Assembly: GCA_902543375.1 (NCBI GenBank) | Contig: CACBYE010000003.1 | Coordinates: 97,501-131,024, forward strand | Source of the DNA: an uncultured Pelagibacteraceae bacterium | GTDB taxonomy: Bacteria; Pseudomonadota; Alphaproteobacteria; Pelagibacterales; Pelagibacteraceae | Direction of reading: 5' to 3' | DNA length: 33,524 nucleotides | In this document: positions 1-10,570 of the stretch, piece by piece | Layout: every line of letters starts with the position of its first letter | How positions within the stretch are numbered: the first letter of the stretch is position 1 | Notes under the pieces: generated by a model | Told to the model about the DNA's origin: nothing | What the model saw: the letters and a program-made list of their open reading frames with translations, nothing else | The model's database searches: none | Position numbers and translations under genes: made by a program

Positions 1-18
1 TCCCCCTTAATCTTAAGT

Positions 19-95
19 TGGTGGGCCGAGAAAGACTCGAACTTTCGACCCCACCCTTATCAAGGGTGTGCTCTAACCAACTGAGCTACCGGCCC
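19..95 (-). tRNA. tRNA-Ile (anticodon GAU)
   Basis: Read on the minus strand, this 77-nt stretch folds as a complete cloverleaf. The acceptor stem GGGCCGG pairs with UCGGCCC (last pair G-U), the anticodon stem is CACCC/GGGTG around loop TTGATAA (anticodon GAT), and the T-arm is GAAAG-TTCGAGT-CTTTC. The discriminator is A and the 3' CCA is encoded (complement of 19-21). It sits about 97 nt downstream of the 16S 3' end, the usual place for tRNA-Ile in a bacterial 16S-23S spacer. A tRNA-Ala and the 23S gene would be expected further left, outside the window. Confidence 0.97.
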
Positions 96-192
96 CAATG
101 CAAGAGAAACACTAATTCAAGAAGAGAAATGAGGACGGTCAACATTAACCTGTATATTTTTTAGAGCAAAGTTTAGCTTTGCTCATCCTTAG
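96..192 (-). other. 16S-tRNA-Ile spacer with 16S processing arm
   Basis: The spacer holds two structures. A perfect 8-bp hairpin lies at 164-184 (GAGCAAAG, loop 172-176, CTTTGCTC), just after the 16S 3' end. The segment at 115-150 is nearly the reverse complement of the 16S leader at 1747-1781, including the shared core around ACCGTCC and TTCTCTTCTT. These two arms flank the 16S gene and would form the long helix that RNase III cuts to release pre-16S. The pairing is seen directly; the processing role is inferred from the general bacterial arrangement. Confidence 0.75.
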
Positions 193-1668
<1,476 letters not shown>

Positions 1669-1918
1669 AAAACGGCGCACACTAGCTTCTATATAAATTC
1701 TAAGAATAAAATTTATATAAATGTTGAAGTGTGTACGACAAATTTTGGTAACCTTAACCGTCCACACTTCTCTTCTTAAATATTAACTTTTTAAATAGCT
1801 AATTGAGCTAAAGGCTCAATAAATCTCTATTATAATTGTGATAACAACTATTTTTTGAGAAAGTTTGTTGCTTATAGGCTAAAATATTAGGAAATCAAGC
1901 ATTTAAGGATAAAAAATC

Positions 1919-1960
1919 ATCAAAAAAAGCCCGATTTTAGGGACTTTTTTTGATTTTTTT
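1919..1960 (+). terminator. intrinsic terminator-like hairpin upstream of M23 gene
   Basis: The arms at 1919-1929 (ATCAAAAAAAG) and 1944-1954 (CTTTTTTTGAT) are perfect reverse complements. CCC (1930-1932) and GGG (1940-1942) extend the stem, with an unpaired A at 1943 and loop GATTTTA. A T-run (1954-1960) follows on the plus strand, and the upstream A-run makes the structure usable on the minus strand too. It lies between divergent genes, so no annotated upstream gene feeds it. It may insulate the rRNA operon from the neighbour or end a short unannotated plus-strand transcript. Confidence 0.65.
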
Positions 1961-1977
1961 AATTGTTCGAGTAATAC
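1950..1977 (+). promoter_or_regulatory. candidate promoter of M23 peptidase gene
   Basis: TTGATT at 1950-1955 and TAATAC at 1972-1977 are separated by 16 nt, which would start transcription near 1984, about 15 nt before the ATG at 2000. The -35 lies inside the T-tract of the preceding hairpin. This is a pattern match only, in very AT-rich DNA where chance matches are common. Confidence 0.3.
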
Positions 1978-1999
1978 TCTAAAAATCAAAAAAAATTCA

Positions 2000-3292
2000 A
2001 TGTTTCAAAGATTTAAAACAAAAATTAAAATTAAAAACGAAATTTTTTTACTTTTTTTAGTACTTCTAATAACAATTATTTCTACTGCTTATCATAATTA
2101 TTCTAAAGAGAAAACAGCAAACAACTACAAAGAAATAGTTGAAAATATTTATTTCAAAAAAACACTCAATCATATTTTTGATAATTTAGAGCCAAGATTT
2201 AAAAAAGTTTCACACAAAGTAGAATTTGGAGATACTTTTGACAGTATCCTTAACCAGTATAATATAAACAAAAATGAAATTACAATTATAAAAAAAAAGT
2301 TATCAAACAAAATAAATTTAAACAACTTAAATACCAATCAAAAAATTTTTTTTACAATCGATCAGACTAATGACTCAATAAAAGAATTTTTATTTCAAAT
2401 CTCAAATAAAGAAAAAATAATTTTAACTCAGGACTTGGAAAATAAGAATTTCAAAGAGGAAATTGTGTTAACAAAATTAAAGAAGGAAGTAGTTTATAGA
2501 GAAAATATAATATCACTTAGCTTATATAAGTCTGCAGTAGATCAAACTATACCAATTAATATAATTTTAGATTTTGCAAGAATCTATGGGTTTCAGGTAG
2601 ATTTTCAAAGGGACATACGAAAACTTGATAAATTTCAAATCATGTATGAGGCTTTTATAGATGAGGATGAAAAAATTATAGAGACTGGTAATATTTTATT
2701 TGCAAATTTAATTTTAAGTGGAGAAGATAATTCATTATATTTTTTTGACAAAGAAGGAAGTATTGGACACTATGACAAAAATGGCAAAAGTATACAAAAA
2801 GCATTGATGAAGACTCCAATTAATGGAGCAAGATTGTCTTCGCCTTTTGGAATGAGGAAACACCCAATAGATGGTTTTAACAAAATGCATAGAGGAACAG
2901 ATTTCGCAGCACCAATGGGAACTCCTATTATGGCTTCCGGTTCAGGGATCATAAAGAAAGCTGGTTGGTGTGGAGGTGGTGGAAATTGTGTAGTGATAAA
3001 ACACAACTCAACCTATCAAACAATTTATGCTCATATGTCAAAGTTTGCTAAAGGCATTAGAAATGGGGTAAGAGTTAAACAGGGTCAAACAATTGGCTAT
3101 GTTGGTTCGACTGGAAAATCAACTGGGCCACACTTGCATTATGAAGTTTTGATAAACGGTAAAAAGGTTAATTCCCAAACATTAAAGCTCCCATCAGGGA
3201 AAGTTTTGAAAGGTGACGAAAGAAAAATTTTTGAGACAAAGAAAATTAAATTAAATGTTTTAAAATCTGAAAAAATTATTGGTTATAATTAA
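2000..3292 (+). CDS. M23 family metallopeptidase, membrane-anchored
   Basis: A 430-residue murein hydrolase-type protein. Residues about 15-31 form a single N-terminal membrane anchor, so the rest should lie in the periplasm. Residues about 71-120 (SHKVEFGDTFDSIL..) resemble the LysM/OapA-like domain common in cell-wall-associated proteins. The C-terminal M23 domain (about 276-395) has the full metal site: H297 and D301 (HRGTD), H345 (IYAHM), and H378/H380 (PHLHYE). It is therefore probably an active DD-endopeptidase of the MepM type rather than an EnvC/NlpD-like activator, in which such residues are lost. The gene stands alone, divergent from 16S and convergent with the DUF4167 gene 13 nt away. 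No Shine-Dalgarno sequence precedes the ATG. The physiological substrate is inferred from the family. Confidence 0.93.
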   Translation: MFQRFKTKIKIKNEIFLLFLVLLITIISTAYHNYSKEKTANNYKEIVENIYFKKTLNHIFDNLEPRFKKVSHKVEFGDTFDSILNQYNINKNEITIIKKKLSNKINLNNLNTNQKIFFTIDQTNDSIKEFLFQISNKEKIILTQDLENKNFKEEIVLTKLKKEVVYRENIISLSLYKSAVDQTIPINIILDFARIYGFQVDFQRDIRKLDKFQIMYEAFIDEDEKIIETGNILFANLILSGEDNSLYFFDKEGSIGHYDKNGKSIQKALMKTPINGARLSSPFGMRKHPIDGFNKMHRGTDFAAPMGTPIMASGSGIIKKAGWCGGGGNCVVIKHNSTYQTIYAHMSKFAKGIRNGVRVKQGQTIGYVGSTGKSTGPHLHYEVLINGKKVNSQTLKLPSGKVLKGDERKIFETKKIKLNVLKSEKIIGYN

Positions 3293-3305
3293 CTACTAGC
3301 ATTAT

Positions 3306-3692
3306 TTATTGATCAAAACTATTTTTAATTATTTTTTTATCTTTATTAGTTTCATTTATTTTTTCTTGAGCAGCCTCTGGATTTTGATCTGATGAAATAG
3401 TTTTTTTTTGTAACTCCTTTTCATTCAAAATTCTCATAAAATGATCTGCATGTTGAAAATAATTCTCTGATAGTATTTTATCTCCTCCTGATAAAGCTTC
3501 TCTCGCAAGATTACTATATTTCTCAATTAGTTTTGATGCATTGTGATTGTTCCTACCAGGCATCTTTCTCAGAAAGTTTTCATTGTTTGAAAAATTCGAA
3601 CTAAATTTATTCCTATCACCATTAGACTTAAAACCTCTATCATTTCTCCTAAAGTTGTTTCTTCGATTGTTGTTATTTCTGAATGTTACCAT
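3306..3692 (-). CDS. DUF4167 domain protein
   Basis: A 128-residue alphaproteobacterial conserved protein. The first 40 residues are rich in Asn and Arg (FRNNNNRRNN, FRRNDRGFKS), a disordered basic segment typical of RNA-binding tails. The core at about 52-95 (ASKLIEKYSNLAREALSGGD .. ENYFQHADHFMRIL) is the DUF4167 signature. It is last in the lysC-ispG-prfA-prmC run, 13 nt after prmC. The prfA-prmC-DUF4167 order is common in Alphaproteobacteria and suggests a translation-linked role, though no function is established to my knowledge. The C-terminal tail after about residue 98 is charged and low-complexity. Confidence 0.9.
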   Translation of the reverse strand: MVTFRNNNNRRNNFRRNDRGFKSNGDRNKFSSNFSNNENFLRKMPGRNNHNASKLIEKYSNLAREALSGGDKILSENYFQHADHFMRILNEKELQKKTISSDQNPEAAQEKINETNKDKKIIKNSFDQ

Positions 3693-3705
3693 TTTTATTA
3701 TTAAA

Positions 3706-4548
3706 TTAGATTTTAGTACTTATTATGCATCTATCTTTCTTTGCAAAATCTTTAACAACTTTGTTAATGTAAAAATTGTTTTTTTCTAAAATTTTTTTTA
3801 CCTCATTTTTTTGATCATGAGCAATCTCTAATATTAATTTGCCACGATTTTTAATAAGTTCAGATGATTTTTTAACCACTTTTCTAATCTCTGATAAACC
3901 ATCAAATCCACCATCAAGAGCTTTTTTAGGCTCGTAATTTACAATGTCATCATCCAAATTTTTTAAATCTAAATTTTTAATATATGGAGGATTAGATATG
4001 ATTAAATCATATTTGCCTAATATGAAATTGTCAATATCTGATTTGAATAATTTTAATCTAGAATTTAAACCAAGCCTTTTTGCATTTACTTTGCAAACTT
4101 TTAGACTATCTTTACTCACATCTAATCCTTTACCTAAAAAGGACTTTTTTTCTTTCAAAATTGATAAAATAATACAACCAGACCCTACTCCTATTTCTAA
4201 AAAATTGATGTTTTCCTTATTTTTGTAATATTCCAAAACTTTTTCAATTAAAAGCTCTGTTTCAGGTCTTGGTATTAAAACTTTTTCATTTATTTTAAAG
4301 TCATATTTCCAGAATGACTTTACTCCAGTCAAATAAGCAACAGGTTTTCTTTTTAGACGACTATTTATAAGTTTTCTGAAATTCTTATAATCTTTATCAA
4401 CTATTTTGTGCCCAGAGTTCATTATTAAAAACTTTCTATCTCTCTTTAATACTTTGGACATCAAAATTTCACTATCTAATAAAGCAGATTTAATTTTTTT
4501 TCTCTCTAAAAGTTGAGATGCTTCTTTTATTGCTTCTTCAATATTCAT
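3706..4548 (-). CDS. prmC: peptide chain release factor N5-glutamine methyltransferase
   Basis: A 280-residue SAM-dependent methyltransferase that methylates the glutamine of the GGQ loop in release factors. Visible motifs are the N-terminal substrate-binding helical domain, LIPRPETE (about 91-98), the SAM-binding EIGVGSGC (118-125) and the catalytic NPPY at 186-189. It abuts prfA with zero spacing: the prfA stop is immediately followed by the prmC start. Enzyme and substrate are thus made from one transcript, the standard bacterial arrangement. Confidence 0.97.
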   Translation of the reverse strand: MNIEEAIKEASQLLERKKIKSALLDSEILMSKVLKRDRKFLIMNSGHKIVDKDYKNFRKLINSRLKRKPVAYLTGVKSFWKYDFKINEKVLIPRPETELLIEKVLEYYKNKENINFLEIGVGSGCIILSILKEKKSFLGKGLDVSKDSLKVCKVNAKRLGLNSRLKLFKSDIDNFILGKYDLIISNPPYIKNLDLKNLDDDIVNYEPKKALDGGFDGLSEIRKVVKKSSELIKNRGKLILEIAHDQKNEVKKILEKNNFYINKVVKDFAKKDRCIISTKI

Positions 4549-5622
4549 TTAGTTTAATGTTTCTAATCTTTCTTCCTGAGCCTGTAAAGTTAAGGCTTCA
4601 ATCATTTCATCGAAAATTTCTCCCTCAAGAAATTCTGTTAACTTATGTAAAGTTAAATTTATTCTATGGTCTGTAACTCTTCCCTGTGGAAAATTATAAG
4701 TTCTTATTCTTTCTGATCTATCTCCTGTTCCAATTTTATTTTTTCTATCTTTTGATCTTTCTTTTTCAATTCTTGATCTTTCAAGTTCATATAATCTTGC
4801 TCTTAATATTTTCATCCCTTTGGCTTTATTTTTATGCTGAGATTTTTCGTCTTGTTGTGAAACAGATATCCCAGTCGGAATATGCGTTATCCTCACAGCG
4901 CTATCTGTGGTATTTACTGATTGTCCACCAGGACCACCGGCTCTAAATACATCAATTCTTAAATCACTCTCATTTATTTTTAAATCAACCTCCTCTGCTT
5001 CAGGTAAAACAGCAACTGTTGCAGCTGATGTATGAACTCTTCCCTGGGTTTCTGTATCAGGCACTCTTTGAACTCGATGAACACCACTTTCATATTTTAA
5101 AGTGGAATAAATATTATTTCCTTTAATTGAAGCAATTACCTCTTTTAAACCACCTGCCTCACTCCTGGAAATAGAAATTAATTCAACAATCCATTTTTTT
5201 TTATGACTCACCTTCTCATACATTTTAAAAAGATCTGCCGCAAATAAACTTGCCTCTAATCCACCAGTTCCAGCTCTTATTTCAATTATTGCATCTTTTT
5301 TATCAGCTTCATCTTTGGGTAATAAAAATAGCTTAAGTCTTTTCTCATTATTTTCATTTTCTAATTTCAAATCATTCAGCTCTACCTCAGCCATTTTCAA
5401 TAATTCTGAATCTGAGTTTTTATCGTCTAAAATTTTCTGAATTTCTAATCTCTCTTTTTCGTAGGAAAAGTATTTTTTTGCGTCTTGAATAACTTCATTT
5501 AAGTCTGCATATTCTTTCGACTTCACAGCAAAAAAATTTTTATCTATTTTTCCTGAAGATAAATCCTTTTCTAAAGATGAATGTTTTTTAATTAATTCTT
5601 CTATTGTTTTAAGTGGTATCAT
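4549..5622 (-). CDS. prfA: peptide chain release factor 1
   Basis: A 357-residue class I release factor that recognises UAA and UAG. The stop-codon-reading tripeptide is PDT at 188-190, within [13 protein letters not shown]. This is the RF1-type PxT (PAT in E. coli), not the RF2 SPF. The peptidyl-tRNA hydrolysis loop RAGGPGGQ has GGQ at 232-234 and is the likely substrate of the adjacent prmC product. Length is normal. The gene lies 1 nt downstream of ispG in the same minus-strand run. Confidence 0.98.
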   Translation of the reverse strand: MIPLKTIEELIKKHSSLEKDLSSGKIDKNFFAVKSKEYADLNEVIQDAKKYFSYEKERLEIQKILDDKNSDSELLKMAEVELNDLKLENENNEKRLKLFLLPKDEADKKDAIIEIRAGTGGLEASLFAADLFKMYEKVSHKKKWIVELISISRSEAGGLKEVIASIKGNNIYSTLKYESGVHRVQRVPDTETQGRVHTSAATVAVLPEAEEVDLKINESDLRIDVFRAGGPGGQSVNTTDSAVRITHIPTGISVSQQDEKSQHKNKAKGMKILRARLYELERSRIEKERSKDRKNKIGTGDRSERIRTYNFPQGRVTDHRINLTLHKLTEFLEGEIFDEMIEALTLQAQEERLETLN

Positions 5623-5623
5623 C

Positions 5624-6721
5624 TTAATTTTTTTTTAATTGAATGACTTTTTTTTCAACTTCAACTACAATTTTATCTATCATGTCTTTTGTTAATACTT
5701 TTTCTGACTGAACTCCTGATAAATAAAGCATATTATTTCCTTTTTGACCTCCAGTGATGCCAACATCTGTCATAGCAGCTTCTCCTGGACCATTAACGAC
5801 ACAACCAATTACTGATAGAGTAATGGGAGTTTTAATATGTGAAAGTTTTTCCTCTAAAATTTTTACTGTTTCGATTACCTTAAAACCTTGTCTTGCACAC
5901 GAGGGACATGAGATTATTTTTACTCCTCTTTCTCTCAAATTTAGAGATTTTAATATCTCATTTCCAATTTTAACTTCCTCAACAGGATTATCTGATAAAG
6001 AAATTCTGATTGTATCACCAATGCCATCTAAAAGTAATGTTCCTAATCCTATTGAGGACTTCACGCTTCCTGGTATAAATCCACCAGCTTCTGTGATTCC
6101 CAAATGAAGTGGATAATCAGTGACTTTAGAGAGCTGACGATATGCCTGTATTGATAAAAAAACATCCGACGATTTTACGCTTATTTTCAAGTTGGTAAAA
6201 TTTTCATCCTCAAGAATCTTAATATTTCTTAAAGCACTTTCAACTAAGGCTTCAGGACAAGGTTCTTTATATTTCTCAAGAATATCTTTTTCTAGAGAGC
6301 CTGCATTAACACCTACTCTAATAGAGCAAGAGTTGTTGTGAGCTGCTTTAACTACCTCTTTTATCTTTTTAATATTTCCAATATTGCCAGGGTTTATTCT
6401 TAAACAACTCGCTCCGTTCTCAGCTGCTTCTATCGCTCTTTTGTAATGAAAATGAATATCAGCAACTATAGGTACGTTAACATGCTTTATAATCTCTTTT
6501 AAAGCCTTAGATGATGACTCATCTGGACAAGATACTCTAACTATATCAGCTCCTTCATTTTGGATTTCATTAATTTGTTTTATTGTTGCGTTTATGTCTG
6601 TAGTAAGGGTATTAGTCATTGATTGTACTGTGATAGGATTTTTTCCTCCTACCTTAACATTCCCGACATTAATCTCTTTTGTTTTTCTTCTTTTAATATC
6701 TCTAAAAGGTCTGATGCTCAT
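5624..6721 (-). CDS. ispG: 4-hydroxy-3-methylbut-2-en-1-yl diphosphate synthase
   Basis: A 365-residue GcpE/IspG of the shorter bacterial type, the penultimate iron-sulfur enzyme of the MEP isoprenoid pathway. The 4Fe-4S ligands are visible as C272 and C275 (SCPSCARQG) and C307 ([10 protein letters not shown]), with the conserved Glu at 314. The N-terminal TIM barrel starts at about residue 15 ([17 protein letters not shown]). The start overlaps the lysC stop by 4 nt (ATGA), so the two are probably translationally coupled. Confidence 0.97.
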   Translation of the reverse strand: MSIRPFRDIKRRKTKEINVGNVKVGGKNPITVQSMTNTLTTDINATIKQINEIQNEGADIVRVSCPDESSSKALKEIIKHVNVPIVADIHFHYKRAIEAAENGASCLRINPGNIGNIKKIKEVVKAAHNNSCSIRVGVNAGSLEKDILEKYKEPCPEALVESALRNIKILEDENFTNLKISVKSSDVFLSIQAYRQLSKVTDYPLHLGITEAGGFIPGSVKSSIGLGTLLLDGIGDTIRISLSDNPVEEVKIGNEILKSLNLRERGVKIISCPSCARQGFKVIETVKILEEKLSHIKTPITLSVIGCVVNGPGEAAMTDVGITGGQKGNNMLYLSGVQSEKVLTKDMIDKIVVEVEKKVIQLKKN

Positions 6722-7938
6722 TTTTCTTGGTCTAATTTAAATTCTTTATGAAGTGATATTAGTGCTTTTTGAGTATTTTTTTTATCAATTAAAACTGAGA
6801 TTTTTATTTCAGACGTTGATATTACTTTGATATTAATTCTTTTATTAGCAAGAGTTTGGAACATTCTAAAAGTAACACCAGGTGTTGTGATCATTCCCAC
6901 CCCAATAATAGAAATTTTTGATACATTTTTTTCAAACAATAGTTTTCGATAATTAATTGTCTTATTTTGTTGAATGATTTTTTTTGTTTTATTCAAATCC
7001 TCTGTCTTAATCGTAAATGTTAAGTCGGTTTCTTTTCCATTGGCAGAAACATTTTGAACTACCATATCAACATTTATTAAATTTTTTGATAGGGGTTTAA
7101 ATATAGCAGCTGCTACACCTGGTCTATCCCTTACTCCAATAAGTGAGACCTTTGAATCATTTTGAGTGGATGAAATTCCAGTAACAATTCTATTATTAAT
7201 TATATTAGATTTTTTGGTAATTAAGGTGCCCATTTTTTTTTTATAAGACGATCTTACCTCAATATTAATCCTATTTAATCTCGCATCTTGTATCGAAACT
7301 GGCTGCATAACTTTTGCACCTAATGAGGCCATCTCTAACATTTCCTCATATGAAATTTGTTTAATTTTTTTTGCTTTCTTTAATTTGTTTGGATCTGTTG
7401 TATAAACTCCCTCAACATCAGTATATATTATACATCTTTGGGCTTTAAAAAACTTTGCAAACATAATTGCAGTTGCATCTGATCCTCCTCTTCCAATAGT
7501 TGTAATTCTATTTTCATGATTTACTCCCTGGAAACCAGTAATGATTGGTATGCCGCCCTCTTTTAAATATTTTATTATTTCTTTTTTATTAATTTGGTTA
7601 ATCCTCGCATTCTTGTAGGCACCAATTGTAAAAATAGGAACTTGCCATGATGTCCAAGATCTTGACTTATATCCTTTATGAACTAATCTTCCTGCAATAA
7701 ATGAGCATGCCATTTGCTCACCTGAGGACAATAGAATATCATACTCTGCGTCAGAAAAATTATCACTTATTTCAAAAGATTTTTTTATTAAATTATTTGT
7801 CACACCACTCATTGCTGAGGAAATCACAATAACTTTATAATTTTTTCTTTTGTAATTAGCAATTATATCGGCAACTTTTTTAATCTTTTGTATTGTGCCA
7901 ACTGAAGTGCCTCCGAATTTTAATACTACAATTTTCAT
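6718..7938 (-). CDS. lysC: aspartate kinase
   Basis: A 406-residue monofunctional aspartokinase that phosphorylates aspartate at the entry to lysine, threonine and methionine synthesis. The kinase domain opens with KFGGTSVG at 7-14 and contains GRGGSDATA. Two ACT domains follow (about 265-335 and 345-400), where feedback by lysine and/or threonine normally acts. It is the first gene of the minus-strand run to DUF4167 and is divergent from ubiG over a 68-nt gap. The lysC/ubiG neighbourhood is common in Alphaproteobacteria. I see no lysine riboswitch in the short leader. Confidence 0.97.
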   Translation of the reverse strand: MKIVVLKFGGTSVGTIQKIKKVADIIANYKRKNYKVIVISSAMSGVTNNLIKKSFEISDNFSDAEYDILLSSGEQMACSFIAGRLVHKGYKSRSWTSWQVPIFTIGAYKNARINQINKKEIIKYLKEGGIPIITGFQGVNHENRITTIGRGGSDATAIMFAKFFKAQRCIIYTDVEGVYTTDPNKLKKAKKIKQISYEEMLEMASLGAKVMQPVSIQDARLNRINIEVRSSYKKKMGTLITKKSNIINNRIVTGISSTQNDSKVSLIGVRDRPGVAAAIFKPLSKNLINVDMVVQNVSANGKETDLTFTIKTEDLNKTKKIIQQNKTINYRKLLFEKNVSKISIIGVGMITTPGVTFRMFQTLANKRINIKVISTSEIKISVLIDKKNTQKALISLHKEFKLDQEK

Positions 7939-8006
7939 GATAAACTAATCTCTTATGTTTAAAAAATATTGAATAAATACATGTTGAATATAAAGTCAAC
8001 TTACAA

Positions 8007-8735
8007 ATGAAAAATAACACAATTAATAAAAAAGAAATAGAAAAATTTTCTAAAATTGCTGAAGAATGGTGGAATCCAGAAGGTAAATTTAAACCGTTGC
8101 ATAAATTTAACCCCATTAGAATTTCATATATCAAAGAAAATATAATTAAATCATTTAAGTTAGAAAATAAAAAGAATCCATTAAATAATATAAAAATTCT
8201 TGACGTAGGTTGTGGTGGAGGTTTGTTATCTGAACCAATGTGTAGGCTTGGTGCTGAGGTAACCGGAATCGATGCGTCTGATAAAAATATTAATATTGCA
8301 AAACTACATTCAAAAAAAAATAATCTTAAAATAAACTATATTTGTTCATCGCCTGAGAAATTAAATATAAAAAATAAATTTGATGTAATCCTGAACATGG
8401 AAATCGTAGAGCATGTTGAAGATGTAAATTTCTTTTTAAAATCTTGCGGCAATCTATTAAAAAAAGACGGGATAATGTTTATTGCTACTTTAAATAAAAC
8501 TTTGAAATCTTATTTTTTTGCAATTATAGGAGCTGAATACATATTGCGATGGCTACCAATAGGAACACATGAATGGGAAAAATTTTTAAAACCTGAAGAT
8601 TTAATTTCAATACTTAAAGATAATGACTTTAGACTAGAAAGATTAGATGGGATGAAATTAAATATATTAACTGATAAATGGAGTGTAAGTAATGATAAGT
8701 CAGTTAATTATATTACAAAATTTATTAAGAATTAA
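8007..8735 (+). CDS. ubiG: ubiquinone biosynthesis O-methyltransferase
   Basis: A 242-residue SAM methyltransferase that carries out both O-methylations of ubiquinone synthesis. It begins with the typical EIEKFSKIAEEWWNPEGKF segment. SAM motif I is DVGCGGG (66-72), and the UbiG-specific region around GAEYILRWLPIGTHEWEKF (about 176-194) is present. The gene is divergent from lysC, and its stop codon overlaps the oppositely oriented DUF1178 stop by 4 nt. Confidence 0.96.
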   Translation: MKNNTINKKEIEKFSKIAEEWWNPEGKFKPLHKFNPIRISYIKENIIKSFKLENKKNPLNNIKILDVGCGGGLLSEPMCRLGAEVTGIDASDKNINIAKLHSKKNNLKINYICSSPEKLNIKNKFDVILNMEIVEHVEDVNFFLKSCGNLLKKDGIMFIATLNKTLKSYFFAIIGAEYILRWLPIGTHEWEKFLKPEDLISILKDNDFRLERLDGMKLNILTDKWSVSNDKSVNYITKFIKN

Positions 8736-9163
8736 TTATTTTCGTTTTCCACCCACGGAATAATTTTTGTATTAATACCTTCCTCTTTTAGCTCTTTTAA
8801 ATCCTTTTTAGATGCTGTCCCGTAAATTCCTTTATCTCTAAGTTTGTTATTGTAGTGAATTGATCTTGCCTCGTATGCAAAATTTTCACCTACATAATCA
8901 AAGTTGTTTTTAATAAATTTTTGATATTCATTAATTTTCTTTTTGATCTTTTGATATTTAAGTAAATCTTTTTTTTCATATCTAAAATTATGAATTTTAT
9001 TTATTAATTTAGGTGCCATTAAATTTTTTACAACCCTTAATGACCCACAACTATGGCAATTAATTAATTTTTTTTTTTTTAATTTGTCAAACTCTTTTGA
9101 GGAAGCAAACCAACTATCAAAATTTAAACTACATTTTTTGCATAACAAATTATATTTAATCAT
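8732..9163 (-). CDS. DUF1178 zinc-ribbon protein
   Basis: A 143-residue alphaproteobacterial protein of unknown function. It begins with a zinc ribbon, CxxC at C8/C11 and again at C36/C39 (INCHSCGS), followed by the DUF1178-typical KNLMAPK segment. The later part contains YVGENFAYEARSIHYN and YGTASKKDLKELKEEGI, also characteristic. Codons for KKKK at about 29-32 contain an A13 run (T13 at 9068-9080 on the plus strand). It lies 40 nt downstream of argJ on the same strand. Confidence 0.9.
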   Translation of the reverse strand: MIKYNLLCKKCSLNFDSWFASSKEFDKLKKKKLINCHSCGSLRVVKNLMAPKLINKIHNFRYEKKDLLKYQKIKKKINEYQKFIKNNFDYVGENFAYEARSIHYNNKLRDKGIYGTASKKDLKELKEEGINTKIIPWVENENN

Positions 9164-9203
9164 AAAAATTTATTTAGTAACTAATATCAAAATTTCAATA
9201 TAA

Positions 9204-10505
9204 TTAACTCCTATAATTAGTGTTAATATCAATATACTTTTTAGTTAAATCCATAGTGTAAGCAGTAAAATTTTTTTTTCCTATTCCAATATCGACAATT
9301 ATATTTATATTTGAATTTTTCATATAATTTACTGCATCACTCTCATTATATTGGTTATAAATTTTTCCTTTGTTTACAATCATCAAATCTCCAAATTTTA
9401 CAGATAGTTTATTCAAATTTATATCCAACCCAGATTTTCCTATTGCCATAATTATTCTTCCCCAATTTGGATCTTCTCCTGCTATAGCTGTTTTTACTAA
9501 AGGGGAATTAGCAATTGAAAAACAAATTTTTTTTGCATCTTGTTCAGTTTTAGAATTTAAAACGTTGACAGTTATAAATTTCGAAGCTCCCTCTCCATCA
9601 GCTACAACTCTTTTTGCTAGATTTAAAAGTATATTATTTAGTGATATATCGAAAGATTTAATTTTTTTATCATTAACTGTCTTTATAAGAGAGTTTTTTG
9701 CTTTTCCTGTAGAGAAAATAGTAATCATATCGTTTGTGCTGGTATCTCCATCGCATGAAATAGCGTTAAAAGTATTCTCAATATTTTTTTTAAGTAATTT
9801 TTTTAAAATCTCATTAGATATATTTGCATCAGTGAAGATGTATCCTAATGTTGTTGCCATATTAGGATGTATCATGCCAGATCCCTTAGCAATTCCATAA
9901 ATCTTTACTGAAGTATTTCCAATTTTACATTCTTCCATTGACATCTTTGGTTGAGTATCAGTAGTCATTATGCCTAAAGCTGCTTTCATCCAAATATATT
10001 TGTTTTGTGTATATTTAATATTTTTCACAAGATCTGGAATTTTAAATTTTATTTTATCTTCAGGAAATTTTTCACCAATGGTTCCTGTACAACCAAAAAT
10101 AATATTTTTTGGTTTAATGATCTTGGGATCATCTTCATCTTCTTTTTGTTTTTCTGATAATTGTTTAGAAACTATCTCTGCAATATGTTGCATACTCTTA
10201 TAACCTTGATCCCCTGTGAATGCATTAGCATTTTTAGTGTTAACTATAAGTGAAAAAATTTTTTGAGTTTTTTGACTCAAATTCCATTTGATATTTTCTG
10301 ATAAAATTTTTGACTGAGTATAAACTGATGCAAAATTTGCTCCATCTCGAAAATAAAACATCACTAAATCATCCCTTTTGGAATTATATAGATTAGCACT
10401 CACCGAAGAAACTGACAAACCATCAAGATGATCAAGATCTTGAAATTGGCCCATTTTACGATTTTGAGATTTTGAGGCTAAAAAGTTTGATAAATTAATT
10501 CCCAT
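9204..10505 (-). CDS. argJ: bifunctional glutamate N-acetyltransferase / ornithine acetyltransferase
   Basis: A 433-residue ArgJ that transfers the acetyl group from N-acetylornithine to glutamate, the cyclic route of arginine synthesis. The self-cleavage site is visible in GSGMIHPNMATTLG, with cleavage expected between A217 and T218; T218 becomes the catalytic nucleophile of the beta chain. KAALGIMTTDTQPK and GEDPNWGRI are also typical. argD and argF are at 21381-23478, so three arginine genes lie in this window but not together. The first 20 residues are longer and more polar than in many homologues; no better start is evident. Confidence 0.95.
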   Translation of the reverse strand: MGINLSNFLASKSQNRKMGQFQDLDHLDGLSVSSVSANLYNSKRDDLVMFYFRDGANFASVYTQSKILSENIKWNLSQKTQKIFSLIVNTKNANAFTGDQGYKSMQHIAEIVSKQLSEKQKEDEDDPKIIKPKNIIFGCTGTIGEKFPEDKIKFKIPDLVKNIKYTQNKYIWMKAALGIMTTDTQPKMSMEECKIGNTSVKIYGIAKGSGMIHPNMATTLGYIFTDANISNEILKKLLKKNIENTFNAISCDGDTSTNDMITIFSTGKAKNSLIKTVNDKKIKSFDISLNNILLNLAKRVVADGEGASKFITVNVLNSKTEQDAKKICFSIANSPLVKTAIAGEDPNWGRIIMAIGKSGLDINLNKLSVKFGDLMIVNKGKIYNQYNESDAVNYMKNSNINIIVDIGIGKKNFTAYTMDLTKKYIDINTNYRS

Positions 10506-10570
10506 GATATTTAAAATTTAAATTAAATAACTATATTAAAAGTTGTAATTAAAATGTATATCAAAAACTA

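Larger units (their letters stand above)
1669..1999. other. rRNA leader and divergent intergenic region
   Basis: A 331-nt gap between the divergent 16S and M23 peptidase genes, with no protein gene. Read leftward from the 16S start it holds: an inverted repeat ATATAAATT/AATTTATAT at 1691-1718, extended outside by CGCACACT/AGTGTGT; the 16S processing arm at 1747-1781; a 7-bp hairpin ATTGAGC/GCTCAAT at 1802-1820 in the pre-rRNA leader; and a palindromic ATTATAAT near 1828-1836 that gives a perfect TATAAT on either strand. The last is the best rRNA -10 candidate, but I see no convincing -35 at 16-18 nt. A terminator-like hairpin lies at 1919-1960. Confidence 0.6.

Noticed and set aside
7939..8006. 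GTTGA/TCAAC 5-bp inverted repeat in the lysC-ubiG spacer
   Set aside because: Too short to distinguish from chance in AT-rich DNA, and no promoter elements line up with it.
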